This document shows positions 25,255-32,782 of a stretch of DNA of 54,934 nt, one piece after another; the first letter of the stretch is position 1, and each line of letters begins with the position of its first letter. A program made the translations under genes and the position numbers. Source of the DNA: Litorivicinus sp965656605 (GTDB lineage Bacteria > Pseudomonadota > Gammaproteobacteria > Pseudomonadales > Litorivicinaceae). The notes under the pieces were generated by a model that saw nothing but the letters and a program-made list of their open reading frames with translations, was not told where the DNA came from and did no database searches. The stretch covers positions 1-54,934 of the forward strand of contig CBFHLC010000009.1 of NCBI GenBank assembly GCA_965656605.1, read 5' to 3'.

Positions 25255-25859
25255 TCCCAAGGCCCAAGCGGCCCATCTATTGGGGTGCCGGCGGCCAAGC
25301 GTTCACGGATCGTCGGCAAAATAAAACCCGGGTGACGTGAGCTGCCATCAAACGCGACCCGGCGGGTGGTGTCGACAATCATAGGATTTGAGAAGCGGCG
25401 GTGGATCAGCTCCACGTAATCCGCAGGCGCCATACCCGGAACCGGTTTGACGTCGGGCACGATTTGGTCCAACGCCAACGTGCGGAACAGCTCAGAGATC
25501 GAAGGGTGCTCCATGCAGCCCGAGATACTTTCAACGCTTGGCAACTCGCCTGTGACGGCGACACCACGGTTTGACGAACCACATCGCCGTTACCTTGGAC
25601 GTTGTCACAGGACAGAACGGTGAAGGGGCCTAGACCCGAATCACGACGCAGACGCAGTGCCTTGATGATGGCACCGAACGCAGTGGCGGGTGCGTCAGGG
25701 TTGGCTGCATCTGCCTGCATATCTGCATGCTGCGCATCAAAGCCCTGTTTAGCCGGTTCCAATTCCAACAGGGTGTTTAGGCAATCCTGCTGCAACAAAC
25801 GTTCGCGCATCACTGCGTCGGCAGCGCGAACACCTGTGCCAACAATGGCCCAGTCCATT
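25251..25859 (-). pseudogene. Mannitol/fructuronate dehydrogenase pseudogene
   Basis: Two minus-strand frames carry successive parts of a polyol dehydrogenase of the mannitol dehydrogenase family. The upstream frame has MDWAIVGTGVRAADAVMRE (Rossmann start) and GPFTVLSCDNVQGNGDVVR (active-region motif). The downstream frame has LDQIVPDVKPVPGMAPADYV and RVAFDGSSRHPGFILPTIRE from the C-terminal domain. The frames do not join, and the stretch between the Rossmann start and the SCDN motif and the central and final parts are far shorter than in the roughly 480-residue family. It is a decayed gene with frameshift and internal deletions, lying head-to-head with gpgP. Confidence 0.85.
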
Positions 25860-25929
25860 GAGCGCGCTTTTGATGCTCTGGCATCGTTCTTGCGCAGGCC
25901 GATGGGTAAAGGCAAAAACGGATGCAGAT

Positions 25930-26673
25930 TTGACACAATCGATCACAAACGCACCAAAATTGAGCGAGTTGGTGGTATTCAGCGACTTGGACGGCACTTT
26001 TTTGGGGCATCAGGATTTTGATGCGTCTTATTCCTTGAGCTGGGTGCGAAAACATCAGCCCAGTTTGGTCTTCTGCACATCCAAAACGGTGGCCGAGGCC
26101 CGCAGTCTAGCGGACCAATGGCAGATCCAGGCTGATTGGATCTGCGAGAACGGAGCGGTGTTGCTCTCGGGCGATCAAGAAACCTCATTGGCACAGCCGG
26201 TGACTGAGTCCTGTTTAGAGCAGTTCCCTGAACTGGTCGGTCTAGCCAGCATGAGCCTGGATCAGCAGTCGCAGATACTCGGGTTGCAAGGCGACGCGTT
26301 AGCTCGTGCCATGACCCGCGAATACTCACGGCTATGCCTGCCTGATTTTGACCAAGACTGTGTCACCCGCGCTGCTCAGCTGGGTTATCGCTTAACTCGC
26401 GGGGGGCGGGTCGGACATCTAAGCCGGCCTGAGGCGGATAAAGGGTTGGCTCTACGATTCTACATGACGCGCTATCCCGATCGGCGCAGCGTGGCGTTAG
26501 GTGATGCGCCCAACGACATCGGCCTATTCCAAGCCGCGGACATTCGCTTACTGATTAACAATCCTGCCAGCGCTGACCTGATGATCGATGTGCCGGTGGA
26601 TTATCGAACCCGTGCGATCGCACCCAAAGGGTGGGTTGAGGCACTAACATTAGGAGCAGGACTACATGAGTGA
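25930..26673 (+). CDS. gpgP: Glucosyl-3-phosphoglycerate phosphatase (MpgP-type HAD)
   Basis: A HAD-superfamily IIB phosphatase of the mannosyl/glucosyl-3-phosphoglycerate phosphatase family. Motif I is FSDLDGTFLGH, motif II the Ser/Thr in FCTSKT, motif III near RPEADKGLAL and motif IV ALGDAPNDIGLF. It would remove phosphate from glucosyl-3-phosphoglycerate to give glucosylglycerate. The frame is open from 25858; I chose TTG at 25930 (247 residues) because it gives the usual short stretch before motif I and has GGA nearby, but the start is uncertain. It overlaps gpgS by 8 bases. Confidence 0.85.
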   Translation: MTQSITNAPKLSELVVFSDLDGTFLGHQDFDASYSLSWVRKHQPSLVFCTSKTVAEARSLADQWQIQADWICENGAVLLSGDQETSLAQPVTESCLEQFPELVGLASMSLDQQSQILGLQGDALARAMTREYSRLCLPDFDQDCVTRAAQLGYRLTRGGRVGHLSRPEADKGLALRFYMTRYPDRRSVALGDAPNDIGLFQAADIRLLINNPASADLMIDVPVDYRTRAIAPKGWVEALTLGAGLHE

Positions 26674-27904
26674 CTTTCATCAAAACGGATGGGTGCCGAC
26701 GCTGCACGACTTAGGCGATCGAAGTCTGCAGGACTTGGAGTCTGAGTTAGAGCTGTTCAGCGGGTATCGCCCGATGGAGCTGTTGCTGCCTAGTTTGTTC
26801 AGTGAGCTGGAAGGCCCCGCGCTCAAACACATTGTCAGTGAGCTGTCGCAGGTGAAGTATCTGGATCGAGTGGTCATCGGTCTGGATCGAGCGGATCGGG
26901 ATCAGTACGCCGCGGCCATCGAGTTTTTTAAAGAGCTAGGCCAGCCTTTTACCGTGTTGTGGAATGACGGGCCGAGGCTACAGGCCATCCATCAAAAGCT
27001 GCGCGCTCAAGGTCTGGGTCCGGCGGAGTTAGGCAAGGGGTATAACGCGTGGTACATGCTGGGCTACAGCCTGTCCCGGGGCCGTGCCGAGGCAGTCGCG
27101 CTGCATGACTGCGATATCTTGACCTACGATCGGCGGATGCTGGCACGCCTGATGTTTCCTGTGGCCCATCCCTCGTTGCAGTTTGAGTTCTGCAAGGGCT
27201 TTTATCCGCGTCTGGCTGACAACAAGTTCAATGGCCGGGTGTCGCGTTTGCTGGTGGGGCCGCTGCTAGAGGCTTTTGAACAAGTCTTGGGCGCCAACGA
27301 CTACCTAAATTTCATGAAGGCCTTTCGTTATCCGCTGGCCGGCGAGTTTTCGTTCCGGCGCAACCTGTTGCCCGAGTTGCGTATCCCCTTTGATTGGGGG
27401 CTAGAGTTGGGCGTGTTGTCTGAGGTTCAGCGTAATCAAGCCAGCAACCGGGTCTGTCAGGTCGATATCGCCAGTAATTATGATCACAAGCATCAACAGC
27501 TGAGTCCCGATGATGCGGCCCAAGGGCTGTCGCGGATGTCGATCGATATCACCAAGGTGCTGATTCGTAAGCTGGCGACCCAGGGGCACGTGTTCAGCTC
27601 CGAAACCTTTCGCACGCTAAAGGCGTGTTACTACCGCCGCGCGCTGGATTGTGCGGATTTTTATCGCGCTGATGCGGTGATTAATGGCCTGAATTACGAC
27701 TTGCACAGCGAAGAAAAAGCTGTCGAGTTGTTTGCCAAAAATGTCCTGCAGGCGGGGCATACGTTTCTGGAATCGCCATTGGATACGCCGTTTATATCGA
27801 CCTGGTCGCGCGTGATTAGCGCGCATCCAGGGATCTTACGAGAGCTGCGTCAGGCAGTGGCAGAGGACAACAAGGAGCTGGGTAATGGATTTGAAGGTCA
27901 CTAA
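26666..27904 (+). CDS. gpgS: Glucosyl-3-phosphoglycerate synthase (GT81)
   Basis: A 412-residue retaining GT-A glycosyltransferase that joins glucose from NDP-glucose to 3-phosphoglycerate. Visible are LGKGYNAWYMLGYSLSRG (acceptor region), the metal-binding DxD in ALHDCDI and the GEFSFRRNLL segment of the active site. The start has AGGAG nine bases ahead. It is sandwiched by 8- and 20-base overlaps between the phosphatase and the phosphorylase, a coupled operon. A mannosyl donor is a less likely alternative. Confidence 0.88.
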   Translation: MSDFHQNGWVPTLHDLGDRSLQDLESELELFSGYRPMELLLPSLFSELEGPALKHIVSELSQVKYLDRVVIGLDRADRDQYAAAIEFFKELGQPFTVLWNDGPRLQAIHQKLRAQGLGPAELGKGYNAWYMLGYSLSRGRAEAVALHDCDILTYDRRMLARLMFPVAHPSLQFEFCKGFYPRLADNKFNGRVSRLLVGPLLEAFEQVLGANDYLNFMKAFRYPLAGEFSFRRNLLPELRIPFDWGLELGVLSEVQRNQASNRVCQVDIASNYDHKHQQLSPDDAAQGLSRMSIDITKVLIRKLATQGHVFSSETFRTLKACYYRRALDCADFYRADAVINGLNYDLHSEEKAVELFAKNVLQAGHTFLESPLDTPFISTWSRVISAHPGILRELRQAVAEDNKELGNGFEGH

Positions 27905-29618
27905 AGAAAAACTTCAGCTGCATCTAGAACGCATCTATCCGGACTTAGCGCAGGTGCAACAGCAGCAGATGATTGAGCATCTGTTGACCCGCCTGAGTGC
28001 ATTGCGCCTGCCTGAGCAGGTGCCGGCACGTTGGGATCACTCAACGGCGATTGTGATCAGCTACGCTGATACGGTTCAGGGGCAGGGCACCAGTCTGCCC
28101 GAGTTAGAGAGGTTCTTTGAACGTCATCTGTCGGAGGCGTTTGACAGCCTCCATTTGCTGCCGTTTTTTACCACCTCGGGTGACGATGGATTTTCGGTTA
28201 TCGACTATCGGCAAATTCCTAGCGAGTTTGGCGATTGGAGTGATATCCAGCGGATGTCAAAGCACATTCGGGTGATGGGCGATTTGGTGTTGAACCATTG
28301 CTCGCAACAATCCCAGTGGTTTCAGGGGTTCCTGGCTGGGGATTCACAGTATCAAACGTACTTTTTTGAGCCAGGTTTGGATTTCGATGTGTCCCACGTC
28401 GTGCGGCCTCGTCCGCAATCGGTGGTGCAGGAATACATCTCGCCACAGGGCGTTCGTCGGGTGTGGGCGACCTTTAGTCAAGATCAGGTCGATCTGAATT
28501 ATCAAAATCCGGATGTGCTGATGGCCATGTTGGATGTGGCGATGGACTATTGGGCCCACGGCATTGATTTGTTGCGCCTGGATGCGGTGGCGTTTTTATG
28601 GAAAGTCTCGGGCAGCGAGTGCATTAATCTGCCGCAAACCCACGAAGTGGTTCGTCTGCTGCGTACGTTGTCAGACGCGATTGGGCGGGGATCGGTCATC
28701 ATTACCGAGACGAACCTGCCAAATTTGGAAAATCTGAGTTATTTCGGTAACGGCAACGAGGCGCATTGGGTTTACAACTTTCCCTTGCCGCCATTGACGG
28801 TGTATTCGCTGTTGTTCGGCGATGCCAGCCCGCTGCGGCAGTGGGCGATGAGCCTGCCGCCGGCGTTGCCGGGCATGACCTATTTGAACTTTTTGGCCAG
28901 TCACGACGGGATTGGGCTGCGCCCGACCGAGGGACTGTTGTCCGATGACGAGTTCAACGGTTTTGTCAGCCAGATTCACGATAACGGCGGGCTGATCTCG
29001 TATCGGGCGCAACCTGACGGCAGTCAAACCCCGTACGAGGCGAACATTACGCTGTTCAGTGCGCTGTCCAAGACCACCACCGACACCACTGGGCAGTTTG
29101 CCTATGCACGCTTTATGGCGGCGCACGCCATCATGATGGCAATCGAGGGGGTGCCTGCGATCTATTTCCATTCGCTGATTGGCGCGACTAATGATCTGGA
29201 GGGTGTCGAGGCCAGTGGTATGAATCGTCGCATCAACCGCGAGAAGTTTCAGGTCGAGCATTTAGAAGCGATGCTGGCCGATGAGGCATCTCACGCCAGC
29301 CATATCCTGCAGGGCATAAAAGCGCTATTGACTGTGCGCCAATCGACACCGGCCTTCCACCCCAATGCCACGCAATTTACCTTGCAGCTGCCTTCGACGT
29401 TTTTTGGAGTGTGGCGCCAGTCGATCGATCGAAGGGATAACCTATTTGCCTTAACCAACATGACCGAGCAGACCCGCTACCTATCCCTAGGGCAGCTCAA
29501 TCTGGTGGTTGGCGATACCTGGCGGGATCTGTTGTCGGATGAGCATTTGGTGCAAGGGCAGACTGAATTAGAGTTTGCGCCTTACCAGACCCGTTGGGTG
29601 GCGAGGCATTTGGAGTAG
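27885..29618 (+). CDS. ggaP: Glucosylglycerate phosphorylase (GH13_18)
   Basis: A 577-residue GH13 subfamily 18 enzyme (sucrose phosphorylase-like TIM barrel). Nucleophile Asp lies in IDLLRLDAVAFLWK, acid/base Glu in VIITETN and transition-state Asp in FLASHDGIGLRP. GH13_18 members split sucrose, glucosylglycerol or glucosylglycerate with phosphate. The operon with gpgP and gpgS points to glucosylglycerate, giving glucose 1-phosphate plus glycerate. The ATG has AAGGAG seven bases ahead and overlaps gpgS by 20 bases. Sucrose phosphorylase activity is the alternative. Confidence 0.82.
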   Translation: MDLKVTKEKLQLHLERIYPDLAQVQQQQMIEHLLTRLSALRLPEQVPARWDHSTAIVISYADTVQGQGTSLPELERFFERHLSEAFDSLHLLPFFTTSGDDGFSVIDYRQIPSEFGDWSDIQRMSKHIRVMGDLVLNHCSQQSQWFQGFLAGDSQYQTYFFEPGLDFDVSHVVRPRPQSVVQEYISPQGVRRVWATFSQDQVDLNYQNPDVLMAMLDVAMDYWAHGIDLLRLDAVAFLWKVSGSECINLPQTHEVVRLLRTLSDAIGRGSVIITETNLPNLENLSYFGNGNEAHWVYNFPLPPLTVYSLLFGDASPLRQWAMSLPPALPGMTYLNFLASHDGIGLRPTEGLLSDDEFNGFVSQIHDNGGLISYRAQPDGSQTPYEANITLFSALSKTTTDTTGQFAYARFMAAHAIMMAIEGVPAIYFHSLIGATNDLEGVEASGMNRRINREKFQVEHLEAMLADEASHASHILQGIKALLTVRQSTPAFHPNATQFTLQLPSTFFGVWRQSIDRRDNLFALTNMTEQTRYLSLGQLNLVVGDTWRDLLSDEHLVQGQTELEFAPYQTRWVARHLE

Positions 29619-29743
29619 GGGGAGGGAAGCCAGAGCGGTCCTGCCTGAATCCCTTGATCACCAACAGACTTACGCTCAGCTTCTATGCCTCCACCCAAGC
29701 AGCCACTTAAATCGAGTAGAATTTTCATTGGTTGAAAAAACGG

Positions 29744-30148
29744 ATGAAAAAAATGCTTAAAAATTGGGTTTGCATTATTTTGCTGGGAGCGTGTTTTTCA
29801 GCTTCGGCCGAGCAACGACTAGTTGAACGCGGTCTAGACGCGTTTAAAAAATATGGTCCCGATGAGGCCGTCGAAGTTTGGATGGATGGGTCGATGCTCC
29901 GGATGGCTCGGATATTTGATCAGTTAGAGGCGCAGCTCAACCAGTTTTCGCAATTATGCGGTGACTTGGAATCGTGGGAGACCTTAAGTTCCGATCGATA
30001 CGGAAGTCGGGTTACGCAACAGGTTCTGGTGCTGAATTTCCGTCGATGCCCTGTATTTGCGAGGTTCAATACCTACACCCGCGAGGGCCGAGAGACGCTC
30101 ACTCGCTTTAACTTAAACGCGAGTTACAGCGAGCTCATAGAGGATTAG
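29744..30148 (+). CDS. Small secreted hypothetical protein
   Basis: A 134-residue protein with a signal peptide (MKKMLKNWVCIILLGACFSASAE, cleavage after SASA). The start may instead be TTG 29732 or ATG 29753; no clear ribosome-binding site decides it. The mature part is helical then beta-like (LVERGLDAFKKYGPDEAVEV, QLCGDLESWETLSSDRYGSR), with two further cysteines that could form a disulfide. I recognise no family. It ends on the minus-strand adaptor gene with a 4-base tail overlap and lies beside the export locus, but a link is unproven. Confidence 0.65.
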   Translation: MKKMLKNWVCIILLGACFSASAEQRLVERGLDAFKKYGPDEAVEVWMDGSMLRMARIFDQLEAQLNQFSQLCGDLESWETLSSDRYGSRVTQQVLVLNFRRCPVFARFNTYTREGRETLTRFNLNASYSELIED

Positions 30149-30858
30149 AGCTGCACGGTGCAGCTCTGGCCTGCCAGCAACCCTGGCTCTGAATCGACTA
30201 ATGCAACGACTCGGAAGGTATTGCTGGCCGCGTCAATCATCGGCTCGATAAATTCGATATTCGCAACAGTGGGCTCATTGTTGGGCCCCAGTATCTGCAG
30301 CGAGTCGCTTGCCAGGATGACTGGATAATCCTGAGCCACGAAGTTGGCTTCCACCTTTAATTTTGAGACGTCGACTAACTCCAGCACGTGGCTCTCAGAG
30401 ACTTGTTCGCCTTCGTTAATCAAGACGTCAACCACAACACCCGAATGCGGCGCCCTGATAATTAAGCGCTCCTTCTCTGCCTCGAGTTCCTCTAACTCCG
30501 CCGAAGCGCTGTTCAAAGCGCTGCGCAATTGATCCAATTCAGCCGAGGTAACTGCTCCGGTCCCTGCCATTTCTGCACGCTCGATTTCACGTTGACTGAA
30601 CTCAACATCAATGGTTTTTTGGGTGATCCGCGCATCAATGACACCGGTGTTCAAACGGGCCAAAATGTCACCGTCCCGAACCCGTTTTCCCGGTGAAACC
30701 AAGAGTTGATTCAGAACACCACTGACATCGCTAGACACTCGAGTTTCCTTTGCTGGGCGCAGCAAACAATCGGCGCTAGCGAACACCAGGGAGGGCGCCA
30801 ACAGAGAGGCACAGAAAAGAACAGATTTAGGTACGGCGCGTAAAGCTGAGCATGTCAT
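30145..30858 (-). CDS. Periplasmic adaptor (HlyD/RND-like), small
   Basis: A 237-residue protein with an N-terminal signal peptide (SVLFCASLLAPSLVFA). A lipoyl half (SGVLNQLLVSPGKRVRDGDIL), a short helical hairpin (about 85-125) and the second half (LIIRAPHSGVVVDVLINEGE) are visible, then a beta-barrel region. It is far shorter than usual adaptors (350-450) and would be soluble periplasmic or loosely tethered. The start overlaps the end of the SecA-like gene by 32 bases, so it is the last gene of the four-gene export operon. Confidence 0.8.
   Translation of the reverse strand: MTCSALRAVPKSVLFCASLLAPSLVFASADCLLRPAKETRVSSDVSGVLNQLLVSPGKRVRDGDILARLNTGVIDARITQKTIDVEFSQREIERAEMAGTGAVTSAELDQLRSALNSASAELEELEAEKERLIIRAPHSGVVVDVLINEGEQVSESHVLELVDVSKLKVEANFVAQDYPVILASDSLQILGPNNEPTVANIEFIEPMIDAASNTFRVVALVDSEPGLLAGQSCTVQL
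30147..30167. terminator. Hairpin at convergent gene ends
   Basis: AGAGCTGCA and TGCAGCTCT form a perfect 9-bp stem with a 3-base loop exactly where the plus-strand small gene and the minus-strand export operon end. There is no T-run, so it may act in both directions as a weak terminator or mRNA end-stabiliser. It also encodes the adaptor's last residues. Confidence 0.35.
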
Positions 30859-32782
30859 CGCGTTGATCCTCGGATTTCATAAGTTGTAGTCGTTGTTTGG
30901 ATTTGGTCCGCTCCAGCCAACGTCGCTTCCAGCTTAGGCTGATGAAGTAGATTTGTTGAGCATAGTGCTTCTCTAAGCCAAGGGTTTGTAGCATCGAGAT
31001 AAGCCAATTTGGCAACAGCTCAGAGATTACTTTCTCGTCCAGGCTGTGCAGGATGTCGAATGATCCAGGATCCCCCTGACGACCCGCTCGACCAAACAGT
31101 TGACGGTCTAATCGGGCTGATTCCAAGCAGTCTAGGATGATGACATGTAGCCCACCGGCATCGCGGCAGTCACTACTGAGTTTTATGTCGGTTCCTCGAC
31201 CGGCCATGTTGGTGACGACGGATACGCGCCCTGAATGGCCGGCGTTGGCGATGATTTCGGCCTCGGTCTCCAAGTTTCGAGCGTTGATCAGGCCGTTCTC
31301 AATACCCATTCCCGAGAGTCGCTGGTGAATTTTTTCTGACAACGAAACGCTTGTGACACCAACCAGTACGGCGCGACCTTGGGCCGCCAGATCCTGCGTA
31401 CGTTCTATGGCGAAAGCGACCTTCATGTCCTCCGTCTGAAAAACCCGTTGGATTAATTGTTTCCGTTGAACCGGCTTGAAGGTGGGAATCGGGGCGATAC
31501 TGCAGCGATAGACGCGACTAATTTCGCGTTTGACTTCTTGGAGCGTACCGCTCATTCCCACTAGGTGATGATAACGGGTGAAATAGCGCTGATAGCTCAG
31601 CTTTGAGAGAGTTCGGCGATCTTTGGATGGCGCAAGCCCTTCGCGAATTTCCAGTACTTGCTGAAGGCCCCAAGGGAGCGATCGATCAGGCATGGGCCGG
31701 CCGGTGTTTTCATCCACGATCACTAAGGCATCGTCTTCGATGATGTAATGAACATCCCGCACATAACGTTTTTGTGCGACTTGTGCCTGATTGATGAGCT
31801 CTTCTCCGATCGCCAAGGCTTGCCAGCCGGGGTCAGGATTATCGATGGTATCGATCCAGGTTTTTAGGCGATCTTGACGGATACGGCCTTCAGATTGGCT
31901 TTCAGCCGATTCCCAGTCACTGTCGGCAATTTTTCCGACTAGATCGATGGCCTGGCTGATCATCAGCTCAGATAAACCTTCATCCGTCGGTGCGGTCAGA
32001 ATCAGCGGAATATTCGCCTCATCGATCAGCACAGAGTCTGCTTCATCGACGATTGCTACGCCCAACTGTTTGACGAGTGGGGGCTTACGTTCGTTCAGGG
32101 TTCTAAATTGTTGAGTCAGTGGCAGGGTTTCTTGTGCATTGTCACGATCGCGCAGGTAGTCAAAGACTAGCTCTTTATTCGTTACGTAAACGACATCGCA
32201 CCGGTACGCTGCGGTTTTTTCTTCGGGCGTTTTTTCATGGGTGACTACCCCGAGTGAAAACCCTAGTTGGGTTAACACCGCCGCCGCCTCTTCGCAGTCG
32301 CGCTCGGTTAAATAGTCGTTCACGGTGATGACATGAACCGGAACGCCAACCAAGCTAAACAAGCCAGCCGGCAAGGTTGCGGTGAGTGTTTTTCCCTCGC
32401 CGGTGGACATCTCAGCCATTTTTCCCTGAACCATATACCAGCCAGCGCTCAGCTGAGTATCGTGAAAGGTAAAGCCGGTGGATCGGTTCAGTGCCTCTTC
32501 AATCAGCGCGAACGCGTGCGCCACAGCCTCGGGTTGTAGGCCGTTTTGGCGGATCTGAAACTCAGCAAGTCTAGCCTCGCTGGCAAGATCTTTGCCCTTG
32601 AAAGACCCGCGCAATTCGATGACTCGTTGAACCATTGCCACGTGTTGTGTTTTGCGACTACGAAAAGAGATCGCGCCCCGATGTATCAATCGTTCCAGCC
32701 ACTGGATGGGTGTTTTGGGCCAGTGTTTTTCAAAATGCCCTACAGCAATTTCACTACGGGCTGGCGGCAAATACTTAATCAT
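30827..32782 (-). CDS. SecA-like ATPase, C-terminally shortened
   Basis: A 651-residue protein with the SecA motor: Walker A MSTGEGKT (about 125-132), Walker B/DEAD VAIVDEADSVLIDEA (about 243-257), HHLVGMSGT, TNMAGRGTDIKL and GRAGRQGDPGS. Only about 77 residues follow GRAGRQGD, against about 325 in E. coli SecA. The helical wing and zinc-binding SecB tail are missing and the helical scaffold is cut. It is clearly not the housekeeping SecA. The start ATG overlaps the upstream stop (ATGA); the frame extends to 32827. Its operon suggests a dedicated export motor. Confidence 0.9.
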   Translation of the reverse strand: MIKYLPPARSEIAVGHFEKHWPKTPIQWLERLIHRGAISFRSRKTQHVAMVQRVIELRGSFKGKDLASEARLAEFQIRQNGLQPEAVAHAFALIEEALNRSTGFTFHDTQLSAGWYMVQGKMAEMSTGEGKTLTATLPAGLFSLVGVPVHVITVNDYLTERDCEEAAAVLTQLGFSLGVVTHEKTPEEKTAAYRCDVVYVTNKELVFDYLRDRDNAQETLPLTQQFRTLNERKPPLVKQLGVAIVDEADSVLIDEANIPLILTAPTDEGLSELMISQAIDLVGKIADSDWESAESQSEGRIRQDRLKTWIDTIDNPDPGWQALAIGEELINQAQVAQKRYVRDVHYIIEDDALVIVDENTGRPMPDRSLPWGLQQVLEIREGLAPSKDRRTLSKLSYQRYFTRYHHLVGMSGTLQEVKREISRVYRCSIAPIPTFKPVQRKQLIQRVFQTEDMKVAFAIERTQDLAAQGRAVLVGVTSVSLSEKIHQRLSGMGIENGLINARNLETEAEIIANAGHSGRVSVVTNMAGRGTDIKLSSDCRDAGGLHVIILDCLESARLDRQLFGRAGRQGDPGSFDILHSLDEKVISELLPNWLISMLQTLGLEKHYAQQIYFISLSWKRRWLERTKSKQRLQLMKSEDQRDDMLSFTRRT

